From Clostridium sp031626875 (GTDB lineage Bacteria; Bacillota; Clostridia; Clostridiales; Clostridiaceae), in contig NZ_JANDMF010000003.1 in NCBI RefSeq assembly GCF_031626875.1, forward strand, positions 62,001 to 126,000: a stretch of DNA of 64,000 nucleotides. The letters run 5' to 3'. Under the pieces are notes generated by a model that was not told the origin of the DNA, searched no databases, and worked only from the letters and a program-made list of their open reading frames with translations. How positions within the stretch are numbered: position 1 is the first letter of the stretch; each line of letters opens with the position of its first letter. The translations under genes were made by a program, and so were the position numbers. Shown here piece after piece: positions 1-8,959 of this stretch.

Positions 1-2
1 GA

Positions 3-1382
3 GAAGCAGTTCTTTATAGTATGCTTAGAAATCCATTAATGGATAGGGACAAACTAGAAGAACGAGAAAAATATATAAACCTATTTAGAGAAAATAAGAA
101 GTTAAGTGGTGATTTAAGATATATCCTTTTTAATATGGGATTTGATTCAAACAATAGGCTCATTGAAATGCTAGAAGGTTTACTTTCAGTAAGTAAATTC
201 AAATTCTATTTTTATACTTTTATTGGACAACTACTCCCTCTATTATTAATAATACTTACTATTATTTTGAAGGAACCTAGATTAATTATAGGAATTGCTA
301 TCTTAATAAATCTTAATATTTATATAACAGATAAGGAAAAAAATAATGTAAAGGCTACTGGAATAGTATGTCTTAGAAATTTATTAGATGCTGCTTATAA
401 ACTTTCTAAAAAAGATAATTTAACACTCTCCCCTTATACTAAGAAACTTAAGTCAACTTTAAATATTAAAGAAGTAAAATCAATAGATAGATCAACAAAG
501 TTTATTAAAGTTATTACTGGATTTGCAGGGCTTCTTGAATATTTGGCAGTACCATTTTTGTTAGAAGTAACTACTTACTATAAGATTAGTGGATATTTAT
601 TAGAGAATGAAGATAAACTACTTACATTATATTACCTAGTTGGAGAAATAGATGCTTTAATATCTATAGCAAGTTATAAAGAAAGTAACATATCAAAAAT
701 TACATCACCAAAGTTTACAGATAAAACTTCAATAAAAATTATTGATGGAATTCATCCATTACTAAAAAAGCCTGTTGAGAATTCTGTAACTATTGAGAAA
801 AATGGTATAGTTCTAACTGGTACAAATATGTCTGGTAAATCAACTTTTTTAAGAATGATAAGTACAAATATTCTTTTAGCTCAAACATTTAATTTTGTAT
901 TTGCTAAAGAATATGAAGCTTGTTTTTTAAACCTTGTATCATCAATTAGTCCAAAAGATGATATTAATGAAGGAAAAAGTTATTATTTAGCTGAAGCAGA
1001 ATCTATACTAAGAATAATTAAAGCTTTAGACAATGATATACCAGTATTTTGCCCTATTGATGAGATTTTTAGGGGAACAAATCCAATTGAAAGGATATCC
1101 TCTTCAGCAGAAATTTTAAGTTATATTAATAGCAAAGATGCTATTTGTATAGTAGCTACTCATGATAGAGAATTATCAGAAATGTTAAAAGATCATTATG
1201 AGTTTTATTACTTCAGCGAGGATATAAATAGCACTGAGGGATTAAGTTTTGATTACAAATTAAAAGAAGGTGTATCAAATACTAGAAATGCTATTAAACT
1301 TCTTGATTATGTAGGTTTCCCAAAAGAAATAACTGCCGCTGCATACCAAAGAGCTGAAACTCTTAATGAAAATTTTATTTAA
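3..1382 (+). CDS. MutS-family ATPase, left-truncated, with membrane-like segments
   Basis: The reading frame is open to the window edge, so the true start lies to the left; the first internal ATG is at 21. The C-terminal half is a MutS domain V ATPase: a Walker A motif GTNMSGKST near nt 819-845, a Walker B region DEIFRGTNPIER near nt 1059-1095 and a VATHDRELSE switch-like motif near 1150-1180. The N-terminal part resembles the helical lever/clamp region but contains two hydrophobic stretches (around nt 205-275 and 280-330), each long enough to span a membrane. No mismatch-recognition domain or Smr nuclease domain is visible in what is present. This fits the MutS-related ATPases of Firmicutes that are not the mismatch repair MutS; their role is not settled, and a repair function is not implied. 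It ends 161 bp before glgB on the same strand. Confidence 0.8.
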   Translation, partial: EAVLYSMLRNPLMDRDKLEEREKYINLFRENKKLSGDLRYILFNMGFDSNNRLIEMLEGLLSVSKFKFYFYTFIGQLLPLLLIILTIILKEPRLIIGIAILINLNIYITDKEKNNVKATGIVCLRNLLDAAYKLSKKDNLTLSPYTKKLKSTLNIKEVKSIDRSTKFIKVITGFAGLLEYLAVPFLLEVTTYYKISGYLLENEDKLLTLYYLVGEIDALISIASYKESNISKITSPKFTDKTSIKIIDGIHPLLKKPVENSVTIEKNGIVLTGTNMSGKSTFLRMISTNILLAQTFNFVFAKEYEACFLNLVSSISPKDDINEGKSYYLAEAESILRIIKALDNDIPVFCPIDEIFRGTNPIERISSSAEILSYINSKDAICIVATHDRELSEMLKDHYEFYYFSEDINSTEGLSFDYKLKEGVSNTRNAIKLLDYVGFPKEITAAAYQRAETLNENFI

Positions 1383-1482
1383 ATTTAGCTTAATTAATTT
1401 AAATAAAAGACTATATATTCCTTTTACTATGTTAAATTTTAAGGAAAACAAGATAAGTTGCAAAAAATTTACATTTATTTTA

Positions 1483-1512
1483 TTTACTTTTTTTGTAAGT
1501 TTCTTTTATAAT
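1483..1512 (+). promoter_or_regulatory. Candidate sigma-A promoter for glgB
   Basis: TTTACT (1483-1488) and a perfect TATAAT (1507-1512) are separated by 18 bp, about 30 bp upstream of the glgB start. There is no hairpin between the MutS-like gene and glgB, so read-through is also possible. Confidence 0.5.
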
Positions 1513-1543
1513 ATACTGGTGAAACGGAAGAGAGGTTTAAGAT

Positions 1544-3373
1544 ATGAATAATAGATTACTAGAAAGTTTTTATTCTGGAAACTGCTTTTTTGCTTATAAA
1601 TATTTTGGAGCACATCTAACTGAGGAATCAGGTATATCAGGAGTTAGATTCACTGTATATGCACCTAAAGCAAAAAATGTGCAAGTTATTGGAGAATTTA
1701 ACGAGTGGATAGGCGAAAATCATCAAATGGTTAATGAAGATAGCAAAGGAACTTATACTTTATTTATTCCTGAGGCTAAAAAAGGTATGATGTATAAATA
1801 TCGCATTCATCAATGTACAGACCTAATTTGTGATAAATGTGATCCCTATGGCTTTTATAGTGAATTCAGACCAAATACTGCTTCTTATATTGTTGACCTT
1901 AATAATTCAATATTTACTGATGATGAATGGATGAAATCTAGATGTAAAAATTTTAAGAATTCAGTTAATGTTTATGAGCTTCATTTAGGCTCTTGGAAGA
2001 AACCAAGTAAAAATGAATATTATACTTATATGGAAATATGTGATGATTTAATAACCTATATTAAAATTAACAAATTTACACATATTGAAATTATGCCTCT
2101 TAACGAACATCCATTTGATGGCTCGTGGGGCTATCAAGCTTCTGGATATTTTAGTCCAACCTCACGATATGGAAATCCACAAGAATTGATGATGTTTATA
2201 AATAAATGTCACCAAAGTAATATTGGGGTGATTTTAGATTTCGTTCCTGTACATTTTGTTCGAGATAATTACTCCTTAGCCAAATTTGATGGTAGTCATT
2301 TATATGAATATGAATATGAAGATGTGGCAAATAACGAATGGGGCTCTTGCAACTTTAACTATTATAATCCCACTGTGGTAAGCTTTTTAATGAGTGCAGC
2401 TACATTTTGGCTTGAAACTTATCATATTGATGGCCTTAGAATGGATGCTATATCTAATGCTATTTATTGGCAAGGTGATTCTCAAAGAGGAGTAAATATA
2501 GGTGGTGTAGATTTTTTGCGTAAAATGAATTACGGATTAAATTCTATGTATCCTAATGTTATGTTAATAGCTGAAGATTCTAGTAATTACACTAAAGTTA
2601 CTGCTCCCACTCTTTATAATGGACTAGGTTTTGATTATAAATGGGATTTAGGGTGGATGAATGATACTTTAAATTATTTTGCTACACCATTTAATGAAAG
2701 AAAATATAATCATAATTTAATTAATTTTTCTATGAGCTATTTCTACTATGAAAACTACTTTTTATGTTTATCTCATGATGAAGTTGTTCATGGAAAAAAG
2801 ACCGTAATAGATAAGATTTGGGGAACTTATGAAGAAAAATTTGCACAATATAAAACATTATACACTTACATGTTTACACATCCAGGTAAAAAATTAAATT
2901 TTATGGGTAATGAAATTGCACAGTTTAGAGAATGGGATGAAAGTAAAGAAAATGATTGGTCTTTATTAAAATATCCTTCTCATGATTCATTTAATAAATT
3001 TTATAAGGATTTATGCAAAATTTATTCAAGCCATACTGCACTTTATGAAAAGGATTATGATGAAGCAGGTTATAAATGGATTGATGCTGATAATAAAGAA
3101 CAAAGTGTTTATTCATATATAAGATATAGTAGTGATGAAGAACTATTAATAGTCATTAATATGTCTGATAAACACTACAAAAATTTTAGAATTTCTATGA
3201 ATTATAAAATAAAAATCATAGAAATTTTAAATAGCAATCTAGATATCTATGGTGGTACTAACATAATTAATTCTAATATAATTTCAGCAGAAAAAAATTT
3301 TTTGAATGAAAAAAAATATTCTATTTTAATAGATTTACCTCCTTTTACAAGTTGTATTTTTAAACTTATTTAA
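1544..3373 (+). CDS. glgB: 1,4-alpha-glucan branching enzyme
   Basis: GH13 branching enzyme, which makes alpha-1,6 branches in glycogen-type glucans in the cytoplasm. A CBM48-type N-terminal domain (VRFTVYAPKAKNVQVIGEFN) precedes the catalytic barrel. The barrel shows DGLRMDAISN with the nucleophile Asp, LIAEDSS with the acid/base Glu, and LSHDEVVHGK with the third conserved Asp; the C-terminal beta domain ends in PPFTSCIFKL. The 609 aa length is slightly short for the family because the extra N-terminal domain found in enteric GlgB is absent, as is usual in Firmicutes. The ATG follows an AGAGAGG ribosome binding site. No glgA, glgC, glgD or glgP is nearby, so this is a solitary glg gene here. 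Confidence 0.93.
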   Translation: MNNRLLESFYSGNCFFAYKYFGAHLTEESGISGVRFTVYAPKAKNVQVIGEFNEWIGENHQMVNEDSKGTYTLFIPEAKKGMMYKYRIHQCTDLICDKCDPYGFYSEFRPNTASYIVDLNNSIFTDDEWMKSRCKNFKNSVNVYELHLGSWKKPSKNEYYTYMEICDDLITYIKINKFTHIEIMPLNEHPFDGSWGYQASGYFSPTSRYGNPQELMMFINKCHQSNIGVILDFVPVHFVRDNYSLAKFDGSHLYEYEYEDVANNEWGSCNFNYYNPTVVSFLMSAATFWLETYHIDGLRMDAISNAIYWQGDSQRGVNIGGVDFLRKMNYGLNSMYPNVMLIAEDSSNYTKVTAPTLYNGLGFDYKWDLGWMNDTLNYFATPFNERKYNHNLINFSMSYFYYENYFLCLSHDEVVHGKKTVIDKIWGTYEEKFAQYKTLYTYMFTHPGKKLNFMGNEIAQFREWDESKENDWSLLKYPSHDSFNKFYKDLCKIYSSHTALYEKDYDEAGYKWIDADNKEQSVYSYIRYSSDEELLIVINMSDKHYKNFRISMNYKIKIIEILNSNLDIYGGTNIINSNIISAEKNFLNEKKYSILIDLPPFTSCIFKLI

Positions 3374-3482
3374 ATAATCATAAATTTTATATAAATTAAG
3401 ATTTATTTATGTATTCCTTCATGATTAACTGTCAATACTTATTAATATTAACATTTAAATTTTCTAGTTTGGAGTTTTGATT

Positions 3483-4997
3483 ATGAAGAAAAAGGTAATT
3501 GTTATAGGTGCAGGCATTGGTGGATTATCTATTGCTGCTAGACTTTTATTTAAAGGTTTTGATGTAGAAATTTTAGAAAAAAACAATACAATTGGAGGAA
3601 AGACTAATATTTTAAAATCTGGAAACTTTAAATTTGACTTAACTGCATCTATTCCAATGTTTTATAAAGATTATATAGATATTTTTAATTTTTGCCAAAA
3701 GGATTATAGAAAATACTTTTCTTTTATCACATTGGATATTAATTATAGATGTTTTTATCCAGATAAAAGTTATTATGATTTTTCTAATAATTTTGCATCT
3801 TTAGCTAATACAATAAATAGAATAACAAAAAATAATATCAAAGATAAGGTTGGATTTTATAATTTTCTTACATCTAGTTATAATAAATATTTAATAGCAA
3901 ATAATACTTTTTTAAATAGAGGATTTTATAAAAAAACTAGTTTTTTAAATCCTAAGCTTATATATAATGGAATAAAATTAAAAGTTACAACTTCTAGCAT
4001 TAGTAATTGCAGAAAATATATTTCAAATAAGAAATTAATTAATTATTTAATGTTTCAAACTATGTATATTGGTGCATCGCCTTATGAGTCATCAAATATT
4101 TATAACTCTATACCTGCTAGTAGTCAGTTAGAAGGTTTAGCTTACATAAAAGGTGGGATGTATTCATATATAAAAGCTTTGCAGAAACTAATTTTAGATT
4201 ATGGAGGTCATATAAATACCTTAAGGAATGTTGATAAAATATTATTTAATAAAAATAAAGCTATTGGAGTAATACAAAATGGTACAGCATCTTATGCTGA
4301 TATAGTTATATGTACTAGTGACTATTCTTATAGCATAAATAATTTAATTAAGGATATAAATATAAAAAATATGATTAACCCTACTGAAACATTTAAATAT
4401 TCATGTTCTACATTTATTCTTTATTTAGCTTTAAATAAAAAATATCCTATACTTAAAGTGAACAATATTTTTATTAATAAAAACTTTAAGAAAAATATAC
4501 AAGCAGCTTTTAAAGGTTCACTACCTTTAAATCCATCATTATATATTTATTGTCCTAGTTCTATTGATTTATCAATATGCCCTAATAAATATGAGGAACT
4601 TAATGTTTTAGTAAGAGTACCAAATCTATTGTATAAAAAAATCACATGGAGTATGTCAACAATTAATAAACTTAAAAGTTCAATATTAGATACTCTTTCT
4701 AATATTGAAAGTCTTGAAGATATTAAAGAACATATAATTTATGATAATTATCTAACTCCTCTTGATTTAAGAGATAGGTTTAACTCTTTTGCAGGGTGTG
4801 CTTTTGGGCTTAGCCATTCTCTTGATCAGAGTATATTATTTAGACCACAATGCACTATCCCTCAAATTAAAAATCTTTATTTTACTGGTTCATCTATTCA
4901 TCCAGGAAATGGAGTTTCAACAGTATTAAAATCATCTAAAATTTGTTGTGATAGAATATGTAAGGATCATATTCTAGATAAAAAAATAAATGCTTGA
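3483..4997 (+). CDS. CrtI-family phytoene desaturase-like FAD oxidoreductase
   Basis: FAD-dependent amine oxidase/phytoene desaturase superfamily protein of 504 aa. The N-terminus carries the dinucleotide-binding motif IGAGIGGLSIAARL followed by EKNNTIGGKT. The C-terminus has the CrtI-type signature LYFTGSSIHPGNGVSTVLKS. I chose the ATG at 3483, 8 nt after GGAG (3471-3474), over an in-frame TTG at 3477 that lies only 2 nt from it. CrtI enzymes desaturate or isomerise C30/C40 polyenes, but no phytoene/squalene synthase is beside it, so the substrate is unknown; related clostridial proteins are usually annotated only by family. It is followed by a terminator shared with the convergent sod gene. 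Confidence 0.75.
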   Translation: MKKKVIVIGAGIGGLSIAARLLFKGFDVEILEKNNTIGGKTNILKSGNFKFDLTASIPMFYKDYIDIFNFCQKDYRKYFSFITLDINYRCFYPDKSYYDFSNNFASLANTINRITKNNIKDKVGFYNFLTSSYNKYLIANNTFLNRGFYKKTSFLNPKLIYNGIKLKVTTSSISNCRKYISNKKLINYLMFQTMYIGASPYESSNIYNSIPASSQLEGLAYIKGGMYSYIKALQKLILDYGGHINTLRNVDKILFNKNKAIGVIQNGTASYADIVICTSDYSYSINNLIKDINIKNMINPTETFKYSCSTFILYLALNKKYPILKVNNIFINKNFKKNIQAAFKGSLPLNPSLYIYCPSSIDLSICPNKYEELNVLVRVPNLLYKKITWSMSTINKLKSSILDTLSNIESLEDIKEHIIYDNYLTPLDLRDRFNSFAGCAFGLSHSLDQSILFRPQCTIPQIKNLYFTGSSIHPGNGVSTVLKSSKICCDRICKDHILDKKINA

Positions 4998-5013
4998 TAA
5001 GCATTTATTTTTT
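4981..5013. terminator. Bidirectional terminator between crtI-like gene and sod
   Basis: A 15 bp A/T-rich stem around AAATGCTT / AAGCATTT with a 3-nt loop is flanked by A and T runs, so it has a U-tail on either strand. It overlaps the stop codon of the upstream desaturase gene and lies 6 bp from the stop of sod. Confidence 0.8.
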
Positions 5014-5018
5014 TATCC

Positions 5019-5633
5019 CTATTTATCATTATATAAATTTTCAACCTTTTGCCAATCTATTATATTCCATATATTTTTTACATAATCAGCTCTTAAATTC
5101 TTGTATTTTAAATAATATGCATGTTCCCATACATCTATTGTAAGTAATGGCTTTAGTCCTAAAATTAGAGGAGAATCTTGATTTAATGTATTTAATACTT
5201 TCAATTTCCCATGCTTATCTTTAACTAGCCAACCATAACCAGATCCAAACTGGCTAATTGCTACTTCATTAATTTTTTCTTTTAATGAATCTAAGCTTCC
5301 AAAAGACTCAGTAATTTGCTCTAGCAAAGGCCCTTCTGGAGAAGATTTAGGAGTACTAGATAGAATAGAGAAATATAAATTATGATTTAAAACTCCTCCA
5401 CCTTGATCTATTACATCATATCTTATTTTCTTAGGTAACTTATATACATTTTTCATGATTTCTTCTAAGGATTTATTACTTGTATACTTTTCATATCCTT
5501 CTAATAATTTGTTTAACTTGTCCACATAATTTTGAAGATGCTTTGTATAATGTATTTCTACTGTTTCTGCATCAATATATGGTTCTAATGCATCATAGGA
5601 ATAAGGTAATTCAATTTTATCATATCTTGTCAT
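5019..5633 (-). CDS. sodA: Superoxide dismutase, Fe/Mn type
   Basis: Cytoplasmic superoxide dismutase of 204 aa, the usual length. The N-terminal helical hairpin domain starts with ELPYSYDALEPYIDAETVEI and the first metal ligand His28 (IHYTKHLQNYV). The second ligand is in GGVLNHNLYF, and the Asp/His pair is in IDVWEHAYYLKYKN. QFGSGYGWLV is the characteristic mid-protein motif. The common HH doublet after the first ligand is HY here. Fe versus Mn use cannot be decided by reading. The gene stands alone, with a GAGG ribosome binding site about 10 nt before ATG. In an anaerobe it protects against transient oxygen exposure. Confidence 0.93.
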   Translation of the reverse strand: MTRYDKIELPYSYDALEPYIDAETVEIHYTKHLQNYVDKLNKLLEGYEKYTSNKSLEEIMKNVYKLPKKIRYDVIDQGGGVLNHNLYFSILSSTPKSSPEGPLLEQITESFGSLDSLKEKINEVAISQFGSGYGWLVKDKHGKLKVLNTLNQDSPLILGLKPLLTIDVWEHAYYLKYKNLRADYVKNIWNIIDWQKVENLYNDK

Positions 5634-5731
5634 TATTCATTAATCCTCACAATAACTTTTTTTTATTATACTATGTATTCATAAATCATATTATGCAGAA
5701 TCAATTTTAATAATTAAAATTCAAAATTATA

Positions 5732-6136
5732 TTATATATAAAATTTTTTAAAAGTTTGAGAAAGAATAGCATAAACATTTTTGTTACAATAATACTTAGA
5801 AAATTCTAAAATCAATTCATGGTCTCCATTTATCATAGGCACTATTAAACTCTTAATTATATGTAACGCTTTAAATCTTGTATCATCAATTTTACTATTA
5901 CCACATATTTTACTTAATTCAAAGGATAATTCACCTTTTAATTTTTCATTAATATATCCTTTTCTAGCTAATTTAATTCCTTTATCCAAATATCTATAGA
6001 CTATATCATTATAATCTACTCTTTCTTGTAGTAATGAAAAGGAATTTATTCCTTCTCCTTTGATATTATATGTTATTTCTCCAATATTTAAAAATAATAT
6101 ATCAATATAACCATATTCCATACGTTTCTCACCCAT
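5732..6136 (-). CDS. Hypothetical protein
   Basis: 134 aa protein of unknown function that I do not recognise. It is predicted soluble, with a beta-rich N-terminus (DILFLNIGEITYNIKGE) and a helical remainder rich in Lys, Glu and Leu. There are no Cys clusters or catalytic-looking motifs. The ATG is preceded by AGGTGAG at good spacing; a second Met six codons later also has a GGTGAG in front, so the start is uncertain by five residues. It lies between sod and a YdcF gene, all on the minus strand, with no sign of operon coupling. Confidence 0.6.
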   Translation of the reverse strand: MGEKRMEYGYIDILFLNIGEITYNIKGEGINSFSLLQERVDYNDIVYRYLDKGIKLARKGYINEKLKGELSFELSKICGNSKIDDTRFKALHIIKSLIVPMINGDHELILEFSKYYCNKNVYAILSQTFKKFYI

Positions 6137-6421
6137 TTATCTCACCTTATGTTTATTATTTCATTTGTACTAAAAGTGCATATGATATATTTATCGGTTT
6201 TTCTACAATTTTCTTTAACAAAACCTATACTATATGAAAAAAATATTAAATTTACTTTTTTTCTTAAACTAATTGAATAGTATTTAATTCTTAAGCACTA
6301 TTATATTCATTTGCTAATAAATTAGAAATAAATATCTTTTTATATTATAGTATAATAAACACAGCTTGTATACATTTTGTTCCATAATATATATAAAAAG
6401 TATTTTGTGTATGTAATAACT
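6137..6421. other. Intergenic stretch without a gene
   Basis: About 285 bp of very AT-rich DNA between the YdcF gene terminator and the start of the 134 aa gene. It should hold the minus-strand promoter of the latter, but no convincing -35/-10 pair stands out against the background. A short TATTATAGTATAATA palindrome sits near 6343-6357. No credible small ORF or structured RNA was seen. Confidence 0.5.
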
Positions 6422-6450
6422 AAAAGTAGCTACTCATTGTAGCTACTTTT
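6422..6450. terminator. Hairpin terminator downstream of ydcF-like gene
   Basis: A 12 bp perfect inverted repeat AAAAGTAGCTAC / GTAGCTACTTTT with a 5-nt loop starts a few bases after the stop of the YdcF gene. The A-rich left arm gives a short U run on the minus strand. Confidence 0.65.
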
Positions 6451-6453
6451 TAC

Positions 6454-7209
6454 TCAAAAAAACATACTTCTAATTAATTTAAATGCTTCGACAGTATAAT
6501 AGGCAGGGGCTAGATATAATATTGTATTAGATGTATTAAATTTTATATCTTTATAACCCAAATTTGATGCTATTACATTACATCTTAAAGCTTGATAATT
6601 TGTTGTTATTATTTTTATAGATAAACTGCCAATGTTTTTATCACACTCTTTTTCTATCAATATTTTAGAATTTCTTAAATTTTCATATATATTTTTAGAT
6701 TCATTTTCTTTTATAAGTTTATTCTTAGGAACTCCTTGATCTATTAGATATCTTTCCATAGTCTCTGCACTTGAATTTGATTCACCATTAATTTGACCTC
6801 CAGATAAAACTATATGAGCATTATCTCCATCAGTATATATACTTTTTACTGCTGTATCTAATCTATCTCTAAGTGATTTACTAATACCATTTTTATTTAT
6901 TGATTCATTTCCTAAAATTATTATATAATCCGAGTTTTCTTTGTTTATTTTAGGAAATCCTATTATAAATGATTCAATTAACATAAAAATAAAAAAAATC
7001 AGCCCTAATATTATCAGTAGATATTTTTTTACTATTTTCAAATATTTTCTATCATTCAAATATTTCTTTAAAAAGTGATATAAAATAGGGAAAACACCTC
7101 CTAAAATTAAAAGTATACTAAAGGCTATAGTTGCACCATTAATTATATTAACACTTATAATATAAACTATTATTAAAATTCCGATAATAATATCAATACA
7201 ACATGCCAC
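6454..7209 (-). CDS. YdcF/SanA-type DUF218 membrane protein
   Basis: 251 aa membrane protein. The first 90 residues hold three hydrophobic segments, followed by a DUF218 (ElyC/SanA/YdcF) domain: YIIILGNESINKNGISKSL near residue 96, IVLSGGQ near 133, a SSAETMERYLIDQGVPKNKL stretch and ESKNIYENLRNSK. Family members have been linked to cell-envelope integrity and lipid-carrier metabolism, but the exact reaction of this subgroup is unknown. The start is GTG, 7 nt after GGAGG. It is a single gene bounded by its own terminator. Confidence 0.8.
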   Translation of the reverse strand: MACCIDIIIGILIIVYIISVNIINGATIAFSILLILGGVFPILYHFLKKYLNDRKYLKIVKKYLLIILGLIFFIFMLIESFIIGFPKINKENSDYIIILGNESINKNGISKSLRDRLDTAVKSIYTDGDNAHIVLSGGQINGESNSSAETMERYLIDQGVPKNKLIKENESKNIYENLRNSKILIEKECDKNIGSLSIKIITTNYQALRCNVIASNLGYKDIKFNTSNTILYLAPAYYTVEAFKLIRSMFF

Positions 7210-7273
7210 TTAATTTCCTCCATTATATTTGATATTAATATTATATCCAATTAATACAAATTATTTCCAATAA

Positions 7274-7304
7274 AAAAACTTGCTTTTTTTAAAAACAAGT
7301 TTTT
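7274..7304 (-). terminator. Terminator of the pdxS-pdxT operon
   Basis: AAAAACTTG and CAAGTTTTT arms are separated by a 13-nt A/T loop just after the pdxT stop, with a run of A on the plus strand that becomes a U tract in the minus-strand transcript. Confidence 0.7.
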
Positions 7305-7315
7305 AATATTATTGT

Positions 7316-7900
7316 TTAATTTTTGGGGTTTTTACCAATAAATTCTTTTATGAAGTATGCTAAAAATTCAAGGTTAGTTGTAAGTTCAGGATGAAATGCT
7401 GTTGCTAACATATTTTTTTCTCTTACAGCAACGATATTTTTGTTAACTTTACATATAATATCAACATTTTCACCAACCTCTGTTACATATGGAGCTCTAA
7501 TAAAAACTAATTCTAGTGGATTTTTTGATATTTTATTAATCACTCTATTAATTTTAAAACTATCAATTTGTGATCCAAAAGCATTCCTTTTTACTTTAAT
7601 ATTCATTAAAGATAGGTGTCTTTTATTATCATTTTCAATTTCTTTAGCTAATAAAATCATTCCTGCACAGGTTCCCCATGTTGGAAGACCCAATATAATC
7701 TTATTTCTGAGAGGTTCTAACAATCCAGTTAAATTTAAAAGCTTTCCCATAGTTGTACTTTCACCCCCTGGCAAAATTAAACCGTCAATACCATCTAAAT
7801 CCTTTGATTCCTTAACTTGAATTGCAACATGGCCTAATTGTTCTATATGCCTTAGATGTTCTGTTACTCCTCCTTGAAGGGATAAAACACCAATATACAT
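7316..7900 (-). CDS. pdxT: Pyridoxal 5'-phosphate synthase glutaminase subunit PdxT
   Basis: Class I glutamine amidotransferase-like subunit (194 aa) that supplies ammonia to PdxS for PLP synthesis. Visible motifs are the N-terminal IGVLSLQGGVTEHL, the oxyanion strand LPGGESTTMGKLL, the nucleophile Cys in GTCAGM and the His-Glu pair in FHPELT near the C-terminus. I chose the ATG at 7900, where the family sequence (MYIGVLSLQGG) begins and an AGAGG lies 9 nt upstream; the longer frame starting at 7921 overlaps the pdxS coding end and adds non-conserved residues. Its start lies 1 nt beyond the pdxS stop, so the two are translationally coupled, as usual for this pair. Confidence 0.95.
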   Translation of the reverse strand: MYIGVLSLQGGVTEHLRHIEQLGHVAIQVKESKDLDGIDGLILPGGESTTMGKLLNLTGLLEPLRNKIILGLPTWGTCAGMILLAKEIENDNKRHLSLMNIKVKRNAFGSQIDSFKINRVINKISKNPLELVFIRAPYVTEVGENVDIICKVNKNIVAVREKNMLATAFHPELTTNLEFLAYFIKEFIGKNPKN

Positions 7901-7901
7901 T

Positions 7902-8771
7902 TTACCAGCCTCTTTCAGCATACTTAATTGAAAGTTCAGCAGTGCTTATGCCACTCATTGCTTCTCCTAAGTCTTCAGAAATCTCTGCAAGTTTTTCTGG
8001 ATTGTTGTAATATGTCGTTGCTAAAACTATAGCTTTTGCTCTTTTTTCAGGGTCACCAGATTTGAATATCCCTGAACCCACAAAAACACCTTCACTTCCA
8101 AGTTGCATCATTAATGCTGCATCTGCAGGAGTAGCAACACCTCCTGCTGCAAAATTAACTACTGGAAGCTTTCCGGTTTTCCACACTAATTCAACTAAAT
8201 CATATGGTGCTCCAATATTCTTTGCAATAGTCATCAATTCTTCTTCAGGAGAATTTTGAACTATTCTAATTTCATCCATCAAAGTTCTCATATGAGTTAC
8301 TGCATTTACAACATCTCCAGTTCCTGCTTCCCCCTTTGTCCTTATCATTGAAGCACCTTCTCCAATTCTTCGTAAAGCTTCTCCTAAATTAGTTGCACCA
8401 CATACAAAAGGAACTTTAAAATCCTTCTTTTTAATGTGAAACTTATCATCAGCTGGTGTAAGGACTTCACTTTCATCAATAAAATCAATATTTAGTGCCT
8501 CTAATATCTGAGCTTCAACAAAATGACCAATTCTAACTTTAGCCATAACAGGTATACTTACAGCTTCTTGTATTTCCTTAATCATTTTAGGATCAGACAT
8601 TCTAGCTACTCCACCTTGTTTTCTAATATCAGATGGTACTCTTTCAAGGGCCATTACCGCACATGCTCCAGCCTTTTCAGCTATTATTGCCTCTTCTTTA
8701 TTTGTGACATCCATTATTACTCCACCTTTAAGCATTTGTGCAAGGTTTTTATTAATATTTTTTCTTTCCAT
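7902..8771 (-). CDS. pdxS: Pyridoxal 5'-phosphate synthase lyase subunit PdxS
   Basis: 289 aa TIM-barrel PLP synthase that condenses ribose 5-phosphate, glyceraldehyde 3-phosphate and PdxT-derived ammonia. Catalytic residues are recognisable: Asp21 in VIMDVTN, the first lysine in MAKVRIGHF and the second lysine in IRTKGEAGTGDVVNAV, with GGVATPADAALMMQLG as the phosphate loop. The ATG at 8771 follows AAGGGGG by 8 nt and begins at the conserved family N-terminus; an in-frame extension to 8834 would run through the promoter. First gene of the pdxST operon. A Fur-like operator overlaps its promoter (see that entry). Confidence 0.96.
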   Translation of the reverse strand: MERKNINKNLAQMLKGGVIMDVTNKEEAIIAEKAGACAVMALERVPSDIRKQGGVARMSDPKMIKEIQEAVSIPVMAKVRIGHFVEAQILEALNIDFIDESEVLTPADDKFHIKKKDFKVPFVCGATNLGEALRRIGEGASMIRTKGEAGTGDVVNAVTHMRTLMDEIRIVQNSPEEELMTIAKNIGAPYDLVELVWKTGKLPVVNFAAGGVATPADAALMMQLGSEGVFVGSGIFKSGDPEKRAKAIVLATTYYNNPEKLAEISEDLGEAMSGISTAELSIKYAERGW

Positions 8772-8794
8772 ATTTTTATCCCCCTTAATACTTA

Positions 8795-8834
8795 TAATAA
8801 TGATTATCATAAATTGTTTTATTTTTTTTTGCAA
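8795..8834 (-). promoter_or_regulatory. pdxS promoter with overlapping Fur/PerR-like box
   Basis: Read on the minus strand, TTGCAA (8829-8834) and TATGAT (8806-8811) are spaced by 17 bp. The 15 bp TGATAATCATTATTA (8795-8809) overlaps the -10 and matches 14 of 15 positions of the 7-1-7 Fur box TGATAATnATTATCA (13 of 15 to a PerR box). The box centre is about 31 bp from the pdxS ATG, a repressing position. Confidence 0.6.
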
Positions 8835-8959
8835 ATGTATCGTTACTTTAAAATATATAATTTTTTTATAAGGTTTTAAAATAAATTGACATATAAAAAA
8901 GACATCTTATGATGCCTTGAACATTTTGTATTTTTTATAAAAATATAAAATATTAAAAA

